From Durusdinium trenchii (taxonomy: Eukaryota; Sar; Dinophyceae; Suessiales; Symbiodiniaceae), in contig CAXAMN010004180.1 of NCBI GenBank assembly GCA_963970005.1, positions 38,046-102,045 of the forward strand: 64,000 nt of DNA. The letters run 5' to 3'. Position numbers and translations under genes: made by a program. Under the pieces are notes generated by a model that saw only the letters and a list, made by a program, of their open reading frames with translations, was not told the DNA's origin and made no database searches. Shown here one piece after another: positions 11,452 to 20,423 of this stretch; within the stretch, counting starts at the first letter, position 1, and every line of letters begins with the position of its first letter.

Positions 11452-13046
11452 ATGGATACCGCTTCGTTTGATGTCTGTTTTTAAGCTGGTGACCTGGATT
11501 GCCTGAACTTTGGATTACCTGAAACTTCACAATATGTTACAAACGGGCGATTTGTAAACTATTTTAGTAGCACCACAAACGTATTTAATGCGAATGCGGG
11601 GGCGAAAAACATTAGGTTTTACATTTCAGGAGAGGATAATACCTATTTGGATTTGAGTTCAGTAAGGTTGTTTGCAACTTTGCAAAATAACGATCGAACA
11701 AGACACCATTTCTTACGTCCATTAGGAGGCTTACATGCCTTTATTCAACGATACAGAGCAATAGTAGGAGGTCAAATGGATCGAAATATTGTTGAATACA
11801 ATAGACACTGTGAGTTGTATGTTAGAGACATGGATGACATAGAGATGTCAGCTAACCCAAGATGGGACGCTGACTTTCATGACTATGCTACAGTAATGGT
11901 TTGGATGTATTATTGCAGGCTACTACTGCTGGTGTTACTCCAACCCCCGGTGTAGTAACTGTATCCCCTGACGGTGATAAAAATGAATGGGGTAGAATAG
12001 ATAAAATATACAGTATACAAGACACTCATTGACAAGAATTTCCGGCGCTAATGGTAAAGCCCGATTCAGCCATAAGCCTGTTTGTGGGTTGATGCAATCA
12101 AATTATTATTTACCTTTGAGGTATGCGCCTTTGGAATTAGAATTCGCAATTGTTAATGATGAATTGGTACCTATTGTAGAACCACAAGGAGGCGCAGTAG
12201 GAAGCCCGAACACTCAAACTGACAAACAGGGGTATTACTTTCAAGCAGCTAACACTTCTACACAGTGGGAATTAAACAATGTTATTATCAGAGCTGAAGT
12301 AATGACTTTAGACAACACTGTTAATAACAACATAGTAAGACATTTGTTGGACGGTGAGTCACTAAAACTGGTCTTTCCTATGTATCACACACTAACACAA
12401 ACCTTCAACACAGGAGGCGGTGAATTGGATATGAACATTGTTAAGTCATCATTCAAACTCACAGGAGCATTCAGTACTTTATACAGAACACCAGGAAATG
12501 GAACTATCAATGCTAGCTATTTGCCAGACAACTATGTTCATAAGCGATGGAACTACTTTTACAATTCTCAAATTAACTCATTCATCTGGGACAATGGAGC
12601 AGTAGCAAATCCTCAAGACCAAGGCAAAGGTTTCCAAGACTATGGTAGAAACTTATAATGGCAAATCCAGTTAGGCAACAAAAAGTATCCAGAGTTTGAG
12701 GCACAATCATTATCATGCAGAAACCTTCTACTATTTGCGAGGAGCCATACATTACATGAACCCGGACCAAGATGCATTGATTTTCAGTTACAGGCAATAC
12801 AGAGAAAACACATTTATTATTGGTATGTCGTTTGAAAACATGGTTGACGTCAACTTTACTGGAGTTAACACAAAAATGGGTAGTTTAATGACTATGAAAA
12901 TCCGCCCTACTGAAGGAACTCTAAACACTACACCCGGTGATAGCACTAACGCAATTTATGCTGAAGACATTCAAGAGGTTTTTACCCACCTTATTAGTGC
13001 AAGCGTGTTAGAAATTTGCGAACGCGGGTATGTGGTATACGATTAA
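11452..13046 (+). pseudogene. Broken capsid-like gene (probable double jelly-roll major capsid protein)
   Basis: The reading starts at ATG 11452, meets an in-frame TAA at 11482, and continues in that frame to about 11915. It then passes through one-base frame losses near 11915, 12026, 12658 and 12715 before ending at a TAA at 13044-13046, giving about 530 codons in all. The pieces are rich in Asn, Thr and aromatic residues with beta-strand-like patterns. They include a KPVCGLMQSNYYLPLRYAPL stretch (about 12073-12132), the short QLGNKKYPEFEAQSL block, and a C-terminal VNFTGVNTKMGSLMT block. Length, position as first gene and these patterns fit the major capsid proteins of polinton-like or adinto-type viruses, where the protein forms the icosahedral shell. 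The family call is inference from overall pattern, not from a diagnostic motif. A different jelly-roll capsid family is the main alternative. Confidence 0.58.
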
Positions 13047-13182
13047 AATAATAAGTCTACATTATTAATACATTTGTCTAAAACAAAATATATTAATAAT
13101 GTTTAAGTATCATAAACACAACAACAAAACAGGCACTAAAGCACATCTTCACAAATTTTTAATAATTTTTAGTTCATTTGAT

Positions 13183-13485
13183 ATGAGAGATACAAGTTAT
13201 CTGGAGCATTTACACAAGGAACTTAAGTTAAGAAATGCAAGAGAGGGCATGGTAGCATTAAGAAAGGACATGATACAAGCAAATGCTAGGTCAAAGTATC
13301 AAAATGAACTGGACAGGTTGAGAGGTGAAGTCCAAAGAGACAACCTACCGCACAACACAAAAGAACACAGCATTAAGCAACCTAAAGGCCTATTTTTTTG
13401 CATAAATATATTAACATGTTTACCTAACATATTAATATATGGCAACTATGGCATTGGACATGATAAATTCTTATTCAAAATATGA
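13183..13485 (+). CDS. Small charged coiled-coil-like protein of the virus-like element
   Basis: The frame is open from ATG 13099, but the first 28 codons look like intergenic A/T-rich DNA, so ATG 13183 (MRDTSYLEHLHKEL) is the more likely start. Residues 1-70 are highly charged and helical, with a heptad-like pattern (LHKELKLRNAREGMVALRKD). After about residue 72 the translation turns hydrophobic and probably reads through a lost stop. It overlaps the start of the next gene. Not recognised; a minor virion or scaffold-like protein is possible from its place after the capsid gene, but that is a guess. Confidence 0.4.
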   Translation: MRDTSYLEHLHKELKLRNAREGMVALRKDMIQANARSKYQNELDRLRGEVQRDNLPHNTKEHSIKQPKGLFFCINILTCLPNILIYGNYGIGHDKFLFKI

Positions 13486-14346
13486 ATTGAAGAGGCGACC
13501 AACATATGATGAAATAGCAGGGTTGATAGGAGAAAATGAAACATTAACTGGAAGCCTTCCAGACAGAAGGGCTACATTTTTTAAAGCAAGTCCTGAAGGT
13601 AGCCTTTGATGGCATTTGAAGTATTGAAGGAACAAAAAAACAGAATACAAGAGAGACAGATGAGAGAACTATTATTGAGACACAGTTTAGGAGGTGGAAC
13701 AGTTCATGTTGAAAGGATGAGGCAACAGAGTAGAGACACAACCCCAATAGAAGCAGAGACGCCAAGAGATGACAACGTTAATAATGCATCCATTCAAGCA
13801 CAACTACAAGAAAGAGCCAGAATGGCACAGGAGAGAAAACAACAAGGACAAGCACACCAAAGTTTATTAAGTAGGAGCGCCACACCTGTTATTGATATGA
13901 TATTTGGTGGATTGAGTAGAACAAGTAGCAGAGTAGGAACGCCAATGGCTCAACCGGTGCCACAATTAGCAATTGATTTAACACAAGACAACCAACGAGC
14001 AGAAGATGAAGTAGAAATGATGACAGCAAGGGAAGAACGCGAAGCCCCTGAACCCAAACAAGCAGTATTAAGAAGCATTAGCTATAGATTAAATGTAGGA
14101 ACTATGAGCGCAGAAGCATTGAAATTTCAATTGTTTTTGAGAGGCTTTGATGTAGATGACCCAGAGAATGAACTACCAACAAGAGCAAAAGGCAAAGGAG
14201 GAGGCAAAACAACAAAGCAATATTATGTAGATGTTGATATGATGCAAACCGGTGTATGGCAAAGAAGAATTGAATCAGAACTATTGAAAAGCAAAATTAA
14301 AGAATACAGAAACAGACACAGCGCAAGGGGAAGTGAAATGGCATAA
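13439..14346 (+). pseudogene. Unrecognised gene of the virus-like element, one frameshift
   Basis: The gene starts at ATG 13439 (MATMALDMINSYSKYEL). A TGA in that frame at about 13607 is bypassed if one base is taken as lost near 13605, and the second part runs to TAA 14346. Together they cover about 300 codons. The N-terminal part has a compact RRPTYDEIAGLIGENE motif followed by LPDRRATFFKASPEGS. The middle is a long Gln/Arg/Glu-rich helical region. The C-terminal part has a Lys/Gly-rich stretch (RAKGKGGGKTTKQYYVDVD). I do not recognise the family. The basic tail and the place between capsid and replication genes would suit a DNA-binding or structural role, which is inference only. Confidence 0.45.
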
Positions 14347-14390
14347 TTAAGAATAGAATCTAATTATTATTAATCATGATTTTAGTACAC

Positions 14391-14760
14391 AATAGACTGA
14401 AGAAATACATATAATAGATGATGATGAGTACTTACATTATTTTTAAATAAGCCAACAGAAAGAAGAGAACGAAGTAATGAGATAGAATCTGAAGATGAGG
14501 CAACACAATTCCCAGAGATAGAGAACAAACAAACGCAAACCGATAAGAAAATTACGTTTGACAAAGAGACTGAAACAGTAGATAAATTAAACCGGATAAT
14601 AGGAAACTATATTGTGAAGATGAGTTCAAAGAACTTCAAAAGTTTAGAGCCATCAAGTAGTGATTTTGAGCCATCAAGAAGTGATAAGATGGTAGAAGCT
14701 TTTACAAAAATGATTGAAAACCCTAGCAGTAGTAGCAGTGACAGTCAAGGCAATAGGTGA
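14391..14760 (+). CDS. Acidic/Ser-rich small ORF of the virus-like element
   Basis: A frame open from about 14391 to TGA 14760 gives roughly 120 codons, but no ATG lies near its left end; the first in-frame Met codon is at about 14626. It is rich in Glu, Asp and Ser (for example ERRERSNEIESEDEATQF) and ends in a poly-Ser stretch. Either the true start was lost by mutation or the 5' part belongs to another gene. Not recognised; probably disordered. Confidence 0.35.
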
Positions 14761-14790
14761 TGTTTGACATACTGTAGAGGGAAATTAAAG

Positions 14791-15126
14791 ATGGGTTTTA
14801 GATTGGCAGAAGTAGCAGGAAATACAGCTATGATGGGTGGCAGTGCTTTATTGTCAGCGATTGATTATTTGACACAAGCAGGGGAAAATTACAATGATAA
14901 TGAAGAGGAAGTTATAAGCGTGCATTCTTCACCTGCAGTGAGTGTCCATAGTTCTCCACCACATTCAGTAGTAAATGTTTCATCAAGCAGTTCATCACAC
15001 AATCCACCCATGGTAGCACATCCAACAGATTTACCAATACCTACATCATCAAGCTCATCAAGTAGAAGAAGTAGTAGCGCTTCTGCTTCTGGTTCAGCAT
15101 ATCCAACAAATAAAAATAACAAATAA
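14791..15126 (+). CDS. Small Ser-rich protein with a conserved-looking N-terminal helix
   Basis: ATG 14791 opens a frame of 111 codons to TAA 15126. The first 30 residues (MGFRLAEVAGNTAMMGGSAL and beyond) form one amphipathic, mildly hydrophobic helix. The remainder is Ser/Pro/His-rich with two HSSPxxSVHSSP-like repeats and long Ser runs, so it is probably disordered. Small proteins with a membrane- or capsid-interacting N-terminal helix are frequent in small dsDNA viruses, but no family is assigned. The frame is intact, unlike most of the block. Confidence 0.4.
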   Translation: MGFRLAEVAGNTAMMGGSALLSAIDYLTQAGENYNDNEEEVISVHSSPAVSVHSSPPHSVVNVSSSSSSHNPPMVAHPTDLPIPTSSSSSSRRSSSASASGSAYPTNKNNK

Positions 15127-15149
15127 GTTAATATTTTTTAATAGTAAAA

Positions 15150-15393
15150 TCATTTTGGAACCACCATCAGTATTTGCCTCGTTTCACTGTTGGTGACAGG
15201 TATCCTTTTTGGAACACCCCGTTCTTCTCTCTTCTTTTGTTGTCTGAGGCGGTCTCTGTCCCTCAACTTTTGTGCATATTCAGGGTCTTCTCTTCTCCTT
15301 TTCTTTTCGTAAAGCGCCTGAAAGATTGACATCTGCACTTTAATTTCATCCAGTGTTAGGTCCGGTCTTCAATGTTTAATTGAGTAGTCATTA
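15150..15393 (-). pseudogene. Small basic protein on the opposite strand, one frameshift
   Basis: Read on the minus strand, an ATG at 15393 (MTTQLNIEDR) leads, after a one-base break near 15360, into a highly basic helical segment (YEKKRRREDPEYAQKLRDRD) and ends at 15150. About 80 residues in all. It is the only gene of the block on this strand and lies between the structural and replication genes. The dense Arg/Lys content suggests nucleic-acid binding. Not recognised. Confidence 0.4.
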
Positions 15394-15549
15394 TATCTTA
15401 ATGTATATAGTTAATATGTCTTTATATATATTCCATGTTAACGATACTAAATAATAAATAGTTTATAACATTAAATGGTTTTTGTTTTAAAGCTTTAAGC
15501 TTATTATATATCAATATAAAGTATTATATGACAAAAAATATCTATAGAA
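15394..15549. other. A/T-rich spacer between divergent genes
   Basis: Very A/T-rich DNA lies between the minus-strand basic gene and the plus-strand polymerase gene. This divergent layout would suit a shared promoter region, but no defined element is recognisable. Confidence 0.3.
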
Positions 15550-18186
15550 AAAACATATTACCAGTTTAAGGAACATAAGAGACAGGAAAAGAGGCAGGGT
15601 TGACACTGCTACACGTCCAAAAATCAATACTGTTATTGACCTTTATGAGGACAGGAAGATTGTCCAACATGGCACTGCTGAAAAATTGATAAAAGGTGTC
15701 ACTGCAACCAATGACAAGAACCTAAAGAAGGGAGTGAAAGCCTTTGACAAAGCAAGAAAAAATATGAAGATGCGGTACCAATAGGTGAAAGAGAGAAAGT
15801 AAAAAAGGCAACAGAACAGGCGGTAGTAGGAAGAACAAGGGCAGTAGTAAACAGGAGAATTAGACAAAAAATTAGCCCAGAGGCACTCAAAAAGTTCTCA
15901 GACACGCTCACCAAAACCTTCAGAGAAAAAGTGTTAGCCAACAGAAAGCTGTATGTTGTCAAATACATGCTTTTTTCAACTGATAATAGGTCAGGTGCAA
16001 AGAACAACAGTTTTATAAATGATGGGCGCAGATACTATCCAATAGTGGTACCAAACAATGTAAGGACAGGAAATGTCAAAGCTCAGAAGTTCATAGAGAG
16101 TATGGTCAAGGTAAAGGTGAACAGGTTTTCTGACAGAGCAAGGTTCAAAAGAATGATGGCTATAATGAGGACTGATAAATCGTTTGAAGAATTGATGGAG
16201 GGAGAGTTTTATCATTATGTAGATTTATTAGGATTGAGAGTGCTGAGTTGATTGATGAAGATGATGCCAACTATGACATCTTCGCTGATGAACTCACCAA
16301 CTCAAAAACAAATGTGAGCATTTTCAATCAATACATTCAAATTGAAGTGAACCCAGACGGTTTAAGGTTCAAGGATGCTATCAAGAAAAAAAGGCCATAT
16401 TGAAAATGAATGTTGGATGAATACATTGCTAGACCATTATGCGGATAGCCTGATGAGACATAAAAGGGGGAAGCTGGCTAAGAACCTGACCAGAGAAGCC
16501 ATAATAAAATTAATTAGGAAGGGTGATGAAGAGTTTAAAACGAGAGGGGCATCAATATCTAACATGCATAAGGTCTTCAAAGAATTCAATATTAAGGCTA
16601 GATTATATGACATTGATGGCAAACAGATTTACAGACATGACCCCGAAGACTTTAACAGCTGTAGAATTGCAACCTTCAATGCTTTAGTCAAAAACAGTCA
16701 GGTATGCACACTAAATCATAGTTTAGAAAGCCTGAAGGCTAAAACTAAAGATGAGAACCCCAACAACCTGAAAATTTGCAACAACTACTTTATCAACAAC
16801 AAAAAGGAAGCAATGAAGTATAGGATGATAGAATCTATAGATGACCTGCTTAAAATGAATGAAGAAGATGAATATAACATGATATTGAAGGATAATGATT
16901 TGGATAAATTTATGTTTGATTTAACGCAGGCTGGGTATGAACCATTGATTAGATACGGGGCAGGCAAAGTGGTGAATGTCAAAATGAACCTGACATTTAA
17001 GATAGGTAAGAAGCAGAAAAAAATGATTACACTATAGTGAGTCAAGACTTAAACACAAACAAGATTGATGAAGACATAGCAGTAAATACAGAGGAGAAAT
17101 ATAACAGAGTTAGTGATGAGATGTTCAAGTTTCATAAGAGACTTATTTCTGAAAATCATAAATCAGACTACAATGAATCCGATGTAAAAATATTGGATGA
17201 GAGCAGGACAATAGTAGCAAATGGTCAATTCAAATTGATGACAATAAAGAATGGCTACCTACATCATGACCGTATAAGAGATAGTGAGACATGCAGTATT
17301 GACAAGAGGAAGCATTCACTCATTCAGCCCGTGAGATTCCAAACATTCCTGTCTTCGGGGAGTTTGATATTTGGAAGCCCTATGATTTGGAATGTTATTC
17401 TTGAAATCTGGGCGATTATACACTGTATTTAGTTCAGGCATGTCATGGAAACATATTCTTTAACAAAAAGTTTAACTTGGTTTATGGTTTGCATCTGAAG
17501 AAGTTAGCCAAGAGAGGAGTAGTTATGACAATATTATACTATAAGACGCCTTCTCATGTACACAAGGTGAAGTATAAGAAAGCCATTGAATAATTATATA
17601 ATGCAAAAATCAGTGAAGATTAAACTTCAAACAATATGATTAAGAAGACCATTGCAAACATTACCTTTGGTCTACTAGAAAAGGGCTACAACAAATTAAA
17701 TAAGAGCAAGATTTTTGATAGTCTTAAGGAGGCACTCTACTATCAGAACAAGTATGGGGGCAAAATCTATACCTTAGATGATGTTGAATATGAAGAGGTG
17801 GATGGGCGGGGTGACCCCAAAGAAAGAAACAGAACAACCAAACATTACTAATTTCAGGACAGAAGCAGTTAATGAACGGGTTTCGGTATATTAAATAACT
17901 GCTGTTGCAAAATCATAACTACAGTATGTATGATGCAATGGAGAAGCTTAAAGAAAAGGGCATCAACGTATATGCTATAAAAACTGATGCACTACACATA
18001 GCCAAGACAGACTTAAAGAAGGCTAGAAAGATACTAGAGTTTGGAAGGGAGATTGGCAACTGGAGAGTTGAAAAGATGATGGTAAAATATTCTTCTGGCT
18101 GGTATGCATGGAAACATAATGAGTTGATAAAAAAGCCGGCGTACAAAAATGAAAGTATTGAAGTTGAGGAGGAATGGAACACATAA
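15550..18186 (+). pseudogene. Family-B DNA polymerase part of a polymerase-helicase gene, broken
   Basis: The first readable segment (from about 15550, no ATG seen) has a TRPKINTVIDLYEDRKI motif. Later segments carry an NECWMNTLLDHYAD block (about 16402) and FDIWKPYD (about 17360). KKTIANITFGLLEK (17638-17680) is placed like the motif-B region of family-B polymerases. The VYAIKTDAL segment puts Asp at 17986-17988, where motif C (DTDS-type) is expected. The pieces fall in order in changing frames, with shifts near 15775, 16240, 16395, 17036, 17310, 17810 and 17870. In-frame stops lie near 17410 (TGA), 17590, 17621, 17892 and 18184 (TAA). Such polymerases replicate small dsDNA viruses and polintons, often protein-primed. 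The frame runs directly into the helicase, so one long fused replication protein is inferred. A linear-plasmid polymerase is the main alternative. Confidence 0.7.
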
Positions 18187-19126
18187 GAGATATGTGAACA
18201 CATAATCAGAAAGAAGAGGGTGATGATTAGAGCCAAATATGCAGAAAGTGGCAAGAGTTATATAGGCAAACATCTGGAGAAGATGGGCTACAAAACTCTA
18301 TTTATAGTTCCTCAGAATATGTTAACACAGGATATTGAATGTGAAGCGGTGACATTGAATGTGTTCTTTGGCATTGGCATTGATAAAACAAACAGCCTAC
18401 CAAAGTATGATTATTCAGGGTTTGATGCAATAGTCTTTGATGAAATCTATATGTCTTCACCTTTCATATTGAACAAGATAAGGCAGTTTACCCTGAAGAA
18501 TCCTAATAAAATTATCATTGGAGCAGGTGATGTCAAACAACTTCCAAGCATAGAGCCTTATACTAACTGTCAGAATGTTGAAGAATATGTTGATAATTGT
18601 ATTGACATACTATTTAAACATAACATCTTTTTAAAGACATGTAAGAGAGCAGGGGGCAAAGACACTGAAGCAGGTGAGAGGAACATATATGATGACCTTT
18701 GGATTAAAGACATGAAGATTTCAGATTGGGTAGCCAAGCATTTTAAGTTTACAACTGATATTATGGTGAGTGAAAACAACATAGCTCATACCAACATCAG
18801 GTGCCAAGCTCTGGCACATGAAGTCAGAAAGAGACTAGGCAAGAAAGATAAATATGAAGCAGGTGAGATTTTGATATGCAGACTTTACAGACATGAAAAG
18901 GAAGGAAAGTTTAATGTGAATATCAGGTGGAAGATTTTAGAAGTGAAGGGTGGAATGATAAAGATACAGGACATTAAGGATGAAGAAAATATAAGAGTTA
19001 TAAGTGAGAAAGTGGCAGACAAGCATTTTAAATATGCATATTGTGACAGGGGACATCAAAAAGCGGCAATATAACAATACATGAGTGGCAGAGAACAGAG
19101 TTGGTGAGCAACGAGTGTTTAAAATT
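18187..19126 (+). pseudogene. SF1 (Pif1/RecD-like) helicase domain, truncated
   Basis: This stretch continues the polymerase frame after the TAA at 18184-18186. It carries a Walker A element (AESGKSYI, 18244-18267), Walker B (IVFDEIYM, Asp-Glu at 18439-18444) and motif III (GAGDVKQLPSIEP, about 18520-18558), in the order and spacing of SF1 helicases. The first Gly of the usual GxxGxGKS is not evident. A frame loss near 19060 leads into an ITIHEWQ...LVSNECL segment that resembles the approach to motif VI. The coding sequence then stops at about 19126, exactly where an inverted repeat begins, so the catalytic arginine-finger region is missing. The helicase would unwind DNA ahead of the fused polymerase. 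It is certainly non-functional as it stands. Confidence 0.82.
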
Positions 19127-19127
19127 T

Positions 19128-19172
19128 TAAATCATCTGGAAATCTGGTGATCTCTGAGAACAGTCCTACGAT
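19128..19172. repeat. Left arm of a 45-bp inverted repeat
   Basis: The 45 bases match the reverse complement of 20033-20077 at 42 of 45 positions. The arm starts just after the last helicase-like codons, which suggests it belongs to a separate small element inserted into the helicase gene. Confidence 0.9.
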
Positions 19173-19174
19173 TT

Positions 19175-19935
19175 NNNNNNNNNNNNNNNNNNNNNNNNNN
19201 NNNNNNNNNNNNNNNNNNNNNNNNNNNNNNNNNNNNNNNNNNNNNNNNNNNNNNNNNNNNNNNNNNNNNNNNNNNNNNNNNNNNNNNNNNNNNNNNNNNN
19301 NNNNNNNNNNNNNNNNNNNNNNNNNNNNNNNNNNNNNNNNNNNNNNNNNNNNNNNNNNNNNNNNNNNNNNNNNNNNNNNNNNNNNNNNNNNNNNNNNNNN
19401 NNNNNNNNNNNNNNNNNNNNNNNNNNNNNNNNNNNNNNNNNNNNNNNNNNNNNNNNNNNNNNNNNNNNNNNNNNNNNNNNNNNNNNNNNNNNNNNNNNNN
19501 NNNNNNNNNNNNNNNNNNNNNNNNNNNNNNNNNNNNNNNNNNNNNNNNNNNNNNNNNNNNNNNNNNNNNNNNNNNNNNNNNNNNNNNNNNNNNNNNNNNN
19601 NNNNNNNNNNNNNNNNNNNNNNNNNNNNNNNNNNNNNNNNNNNNNNNNNNNNNNNNNNNNNNNNNNNNNNNNNNNNNNNNNNNNNNNNNNNNNNNNNNNN
19701 NNNNNNNNNNNNNNNNNNNNNNNNNNNNNNNNNNNNNNNNNNNNNNNNNNNNNNNNNNNNNNNNNNNNNNNNNNNNNNNNNNNNNNNNNNNNNNNNNNNN
19801 NNNNNNNNNNNNNNNNNNNNNNNNNNNNNNNNNNNNNNNNNNNNNNNNNNNNNNNNNNNNNNNNNNNNNNNNNNNNNNNNNNNNNNNNNNNNNNNNNNNN
19901 NNNNNNNNNNNNNNNNNNNNNNNNNNNNNNNNNNN
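19175..19935. other. Assembly gap (761 N)
   Basis: A run of 761 undetermined bases lies between the two arms of the 45-bp inverted repeat. The apparent open frame across it is meaningless. Confidence 1.
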
Positions 19936-19950
19936 TTTAAAAATGTAAAA

Positions 19951-20140
19951 AATATAAAAGATTGCGATTTAATTGTTTTAAATGTTTTAAATGTTTCAAG
20001 GCTCCGAAAAATTTAAAAAATTAAAAAATTATATCGTAGGACTGTTCCTAGAGATCACCAGATTTCCTGATGATTTAAATATTTAAAAAAATAAAAAAAA
20101 AATAAAAAAATATAGAAATATAAAAGATTGCGATTTAATT
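19951..20140. repeat. Pair of exact 24-bp direct repeats
   Basis: Positions 19951-19974 and 20117-20140 are identical over 24 bases. One copy lies inside the inverted-repeat unit next to the gap and one just outside its right arm. Confidence 0.85.
20033..20077. repeat. Right arm of the 45-bp inverted repeat
   Basis: Reverse complement of 19128-19172 with three mismatches. The inner sequence between gap and arm is extremely A/T-rich. Confidence 0.9.
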
Positions 20141-20248
20141 TTAGAAACCTGAACATATCAGACGACAGCCTAATTTAAATATTTTATTTTTGATATAGTA
20201 TATAATTATTAATCTATATATTTAATTATGTTAGCTTAAATTATCTCA

Positions 20249-20308
20249 AGGCAGACTGCGCGGCACATAGGGTATACTCTTCCCTCTTACGGGGGGGGGC
20301 CCCCCCCC
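20249..20308. repeat. Right terminal inverted repeat (candidate)
   Basis: The right edge ends in a perfect G9C9 palindrome (20291-20308). Read on the reverse strand, inward from the edge, it shows a G-run, a C-run, GGGAA, ACC, ATGTGCCGC, CAG and CCTTGAG, the same order of blocks as at 11090-11150. Mixed-composition host DNA follows at once. Confidence 0.5.
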
Positions 20309-20403
20309 ACGGCCATCAAACGAAGATGTCGGGGACCATTTCTCTGAGAGATAGGCTCCAGCTCTGAGTATAATACATTTTTGTTAAAGCAAAAGGAAAA
20401 CTC

Positions 20404-20423
20404 AGGTAGCGTAACCGCTACCT
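20404..20423. repeat. Perfect 8-bp stem hairpin
   Basis: AGGTAGCG and CGCTACCT are separated by TAAC, a perfect 8-bp stem with a 4-base loop. It lies about 95 bases outside the right edge of the virus-like element. Role unknown. Confidence 0.6.

Larger units (their letters stand above)
11090..20308. mobile_element. Endogenous virus-like / Polinton-like element, degraded
   Basis: An abruptly A/T-rich block of about 9.2 kb interrupts mixed-composition host DNA. It carries, left to right, a capsid-like gene, four small plus-strand genes, one small minus-strand gene and a family-B polymerase-helicase gene. This is the content expected of a small dsDNA virus, polinton-like virus or adinto/Maverick-type element, not of a retroelement. 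Both edges carry a G-run/C-run followed by a related sequence in inverted orientation (see the terminal repeats). At least 13 frameshifts, several in-frame stops and an inserted inverted repeat show it is defective. No target-site duplication could be recognised, and no integrase or packaging ATPase was found; either may lie in the 761-base gap or be absent. The block could also be a contaminating contig join, although both edges run into dinoflagellate-like DNA. Confidence 0.72.

Noticed and set aside
15550-18186. Alternative genetic code with TAA = Glu as an established feature
   Set aside because: Kept only as a speculative finding: a TGA also interrupts the frame, frameshifts are many, and several genes of the block appear to end in TAA.
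19147-20016. Apparent 289-codon plus-strand frame
   Set aside because: Nearly all of it is the N gap; no real coding evidence.
20291-20308. G9C9 palindrome as a transcription terminator
   Set aside because: No T-run follows, the setting is eukaryotic, and the position fits the element edge better.
11084-20314. Target-site duplication flanking the virus-like element
   Set aside because: The bases outside the two edges (GTTGAAA and ACGGCC) do not match; the duplication may have decayed or the exact tips are misplaced.
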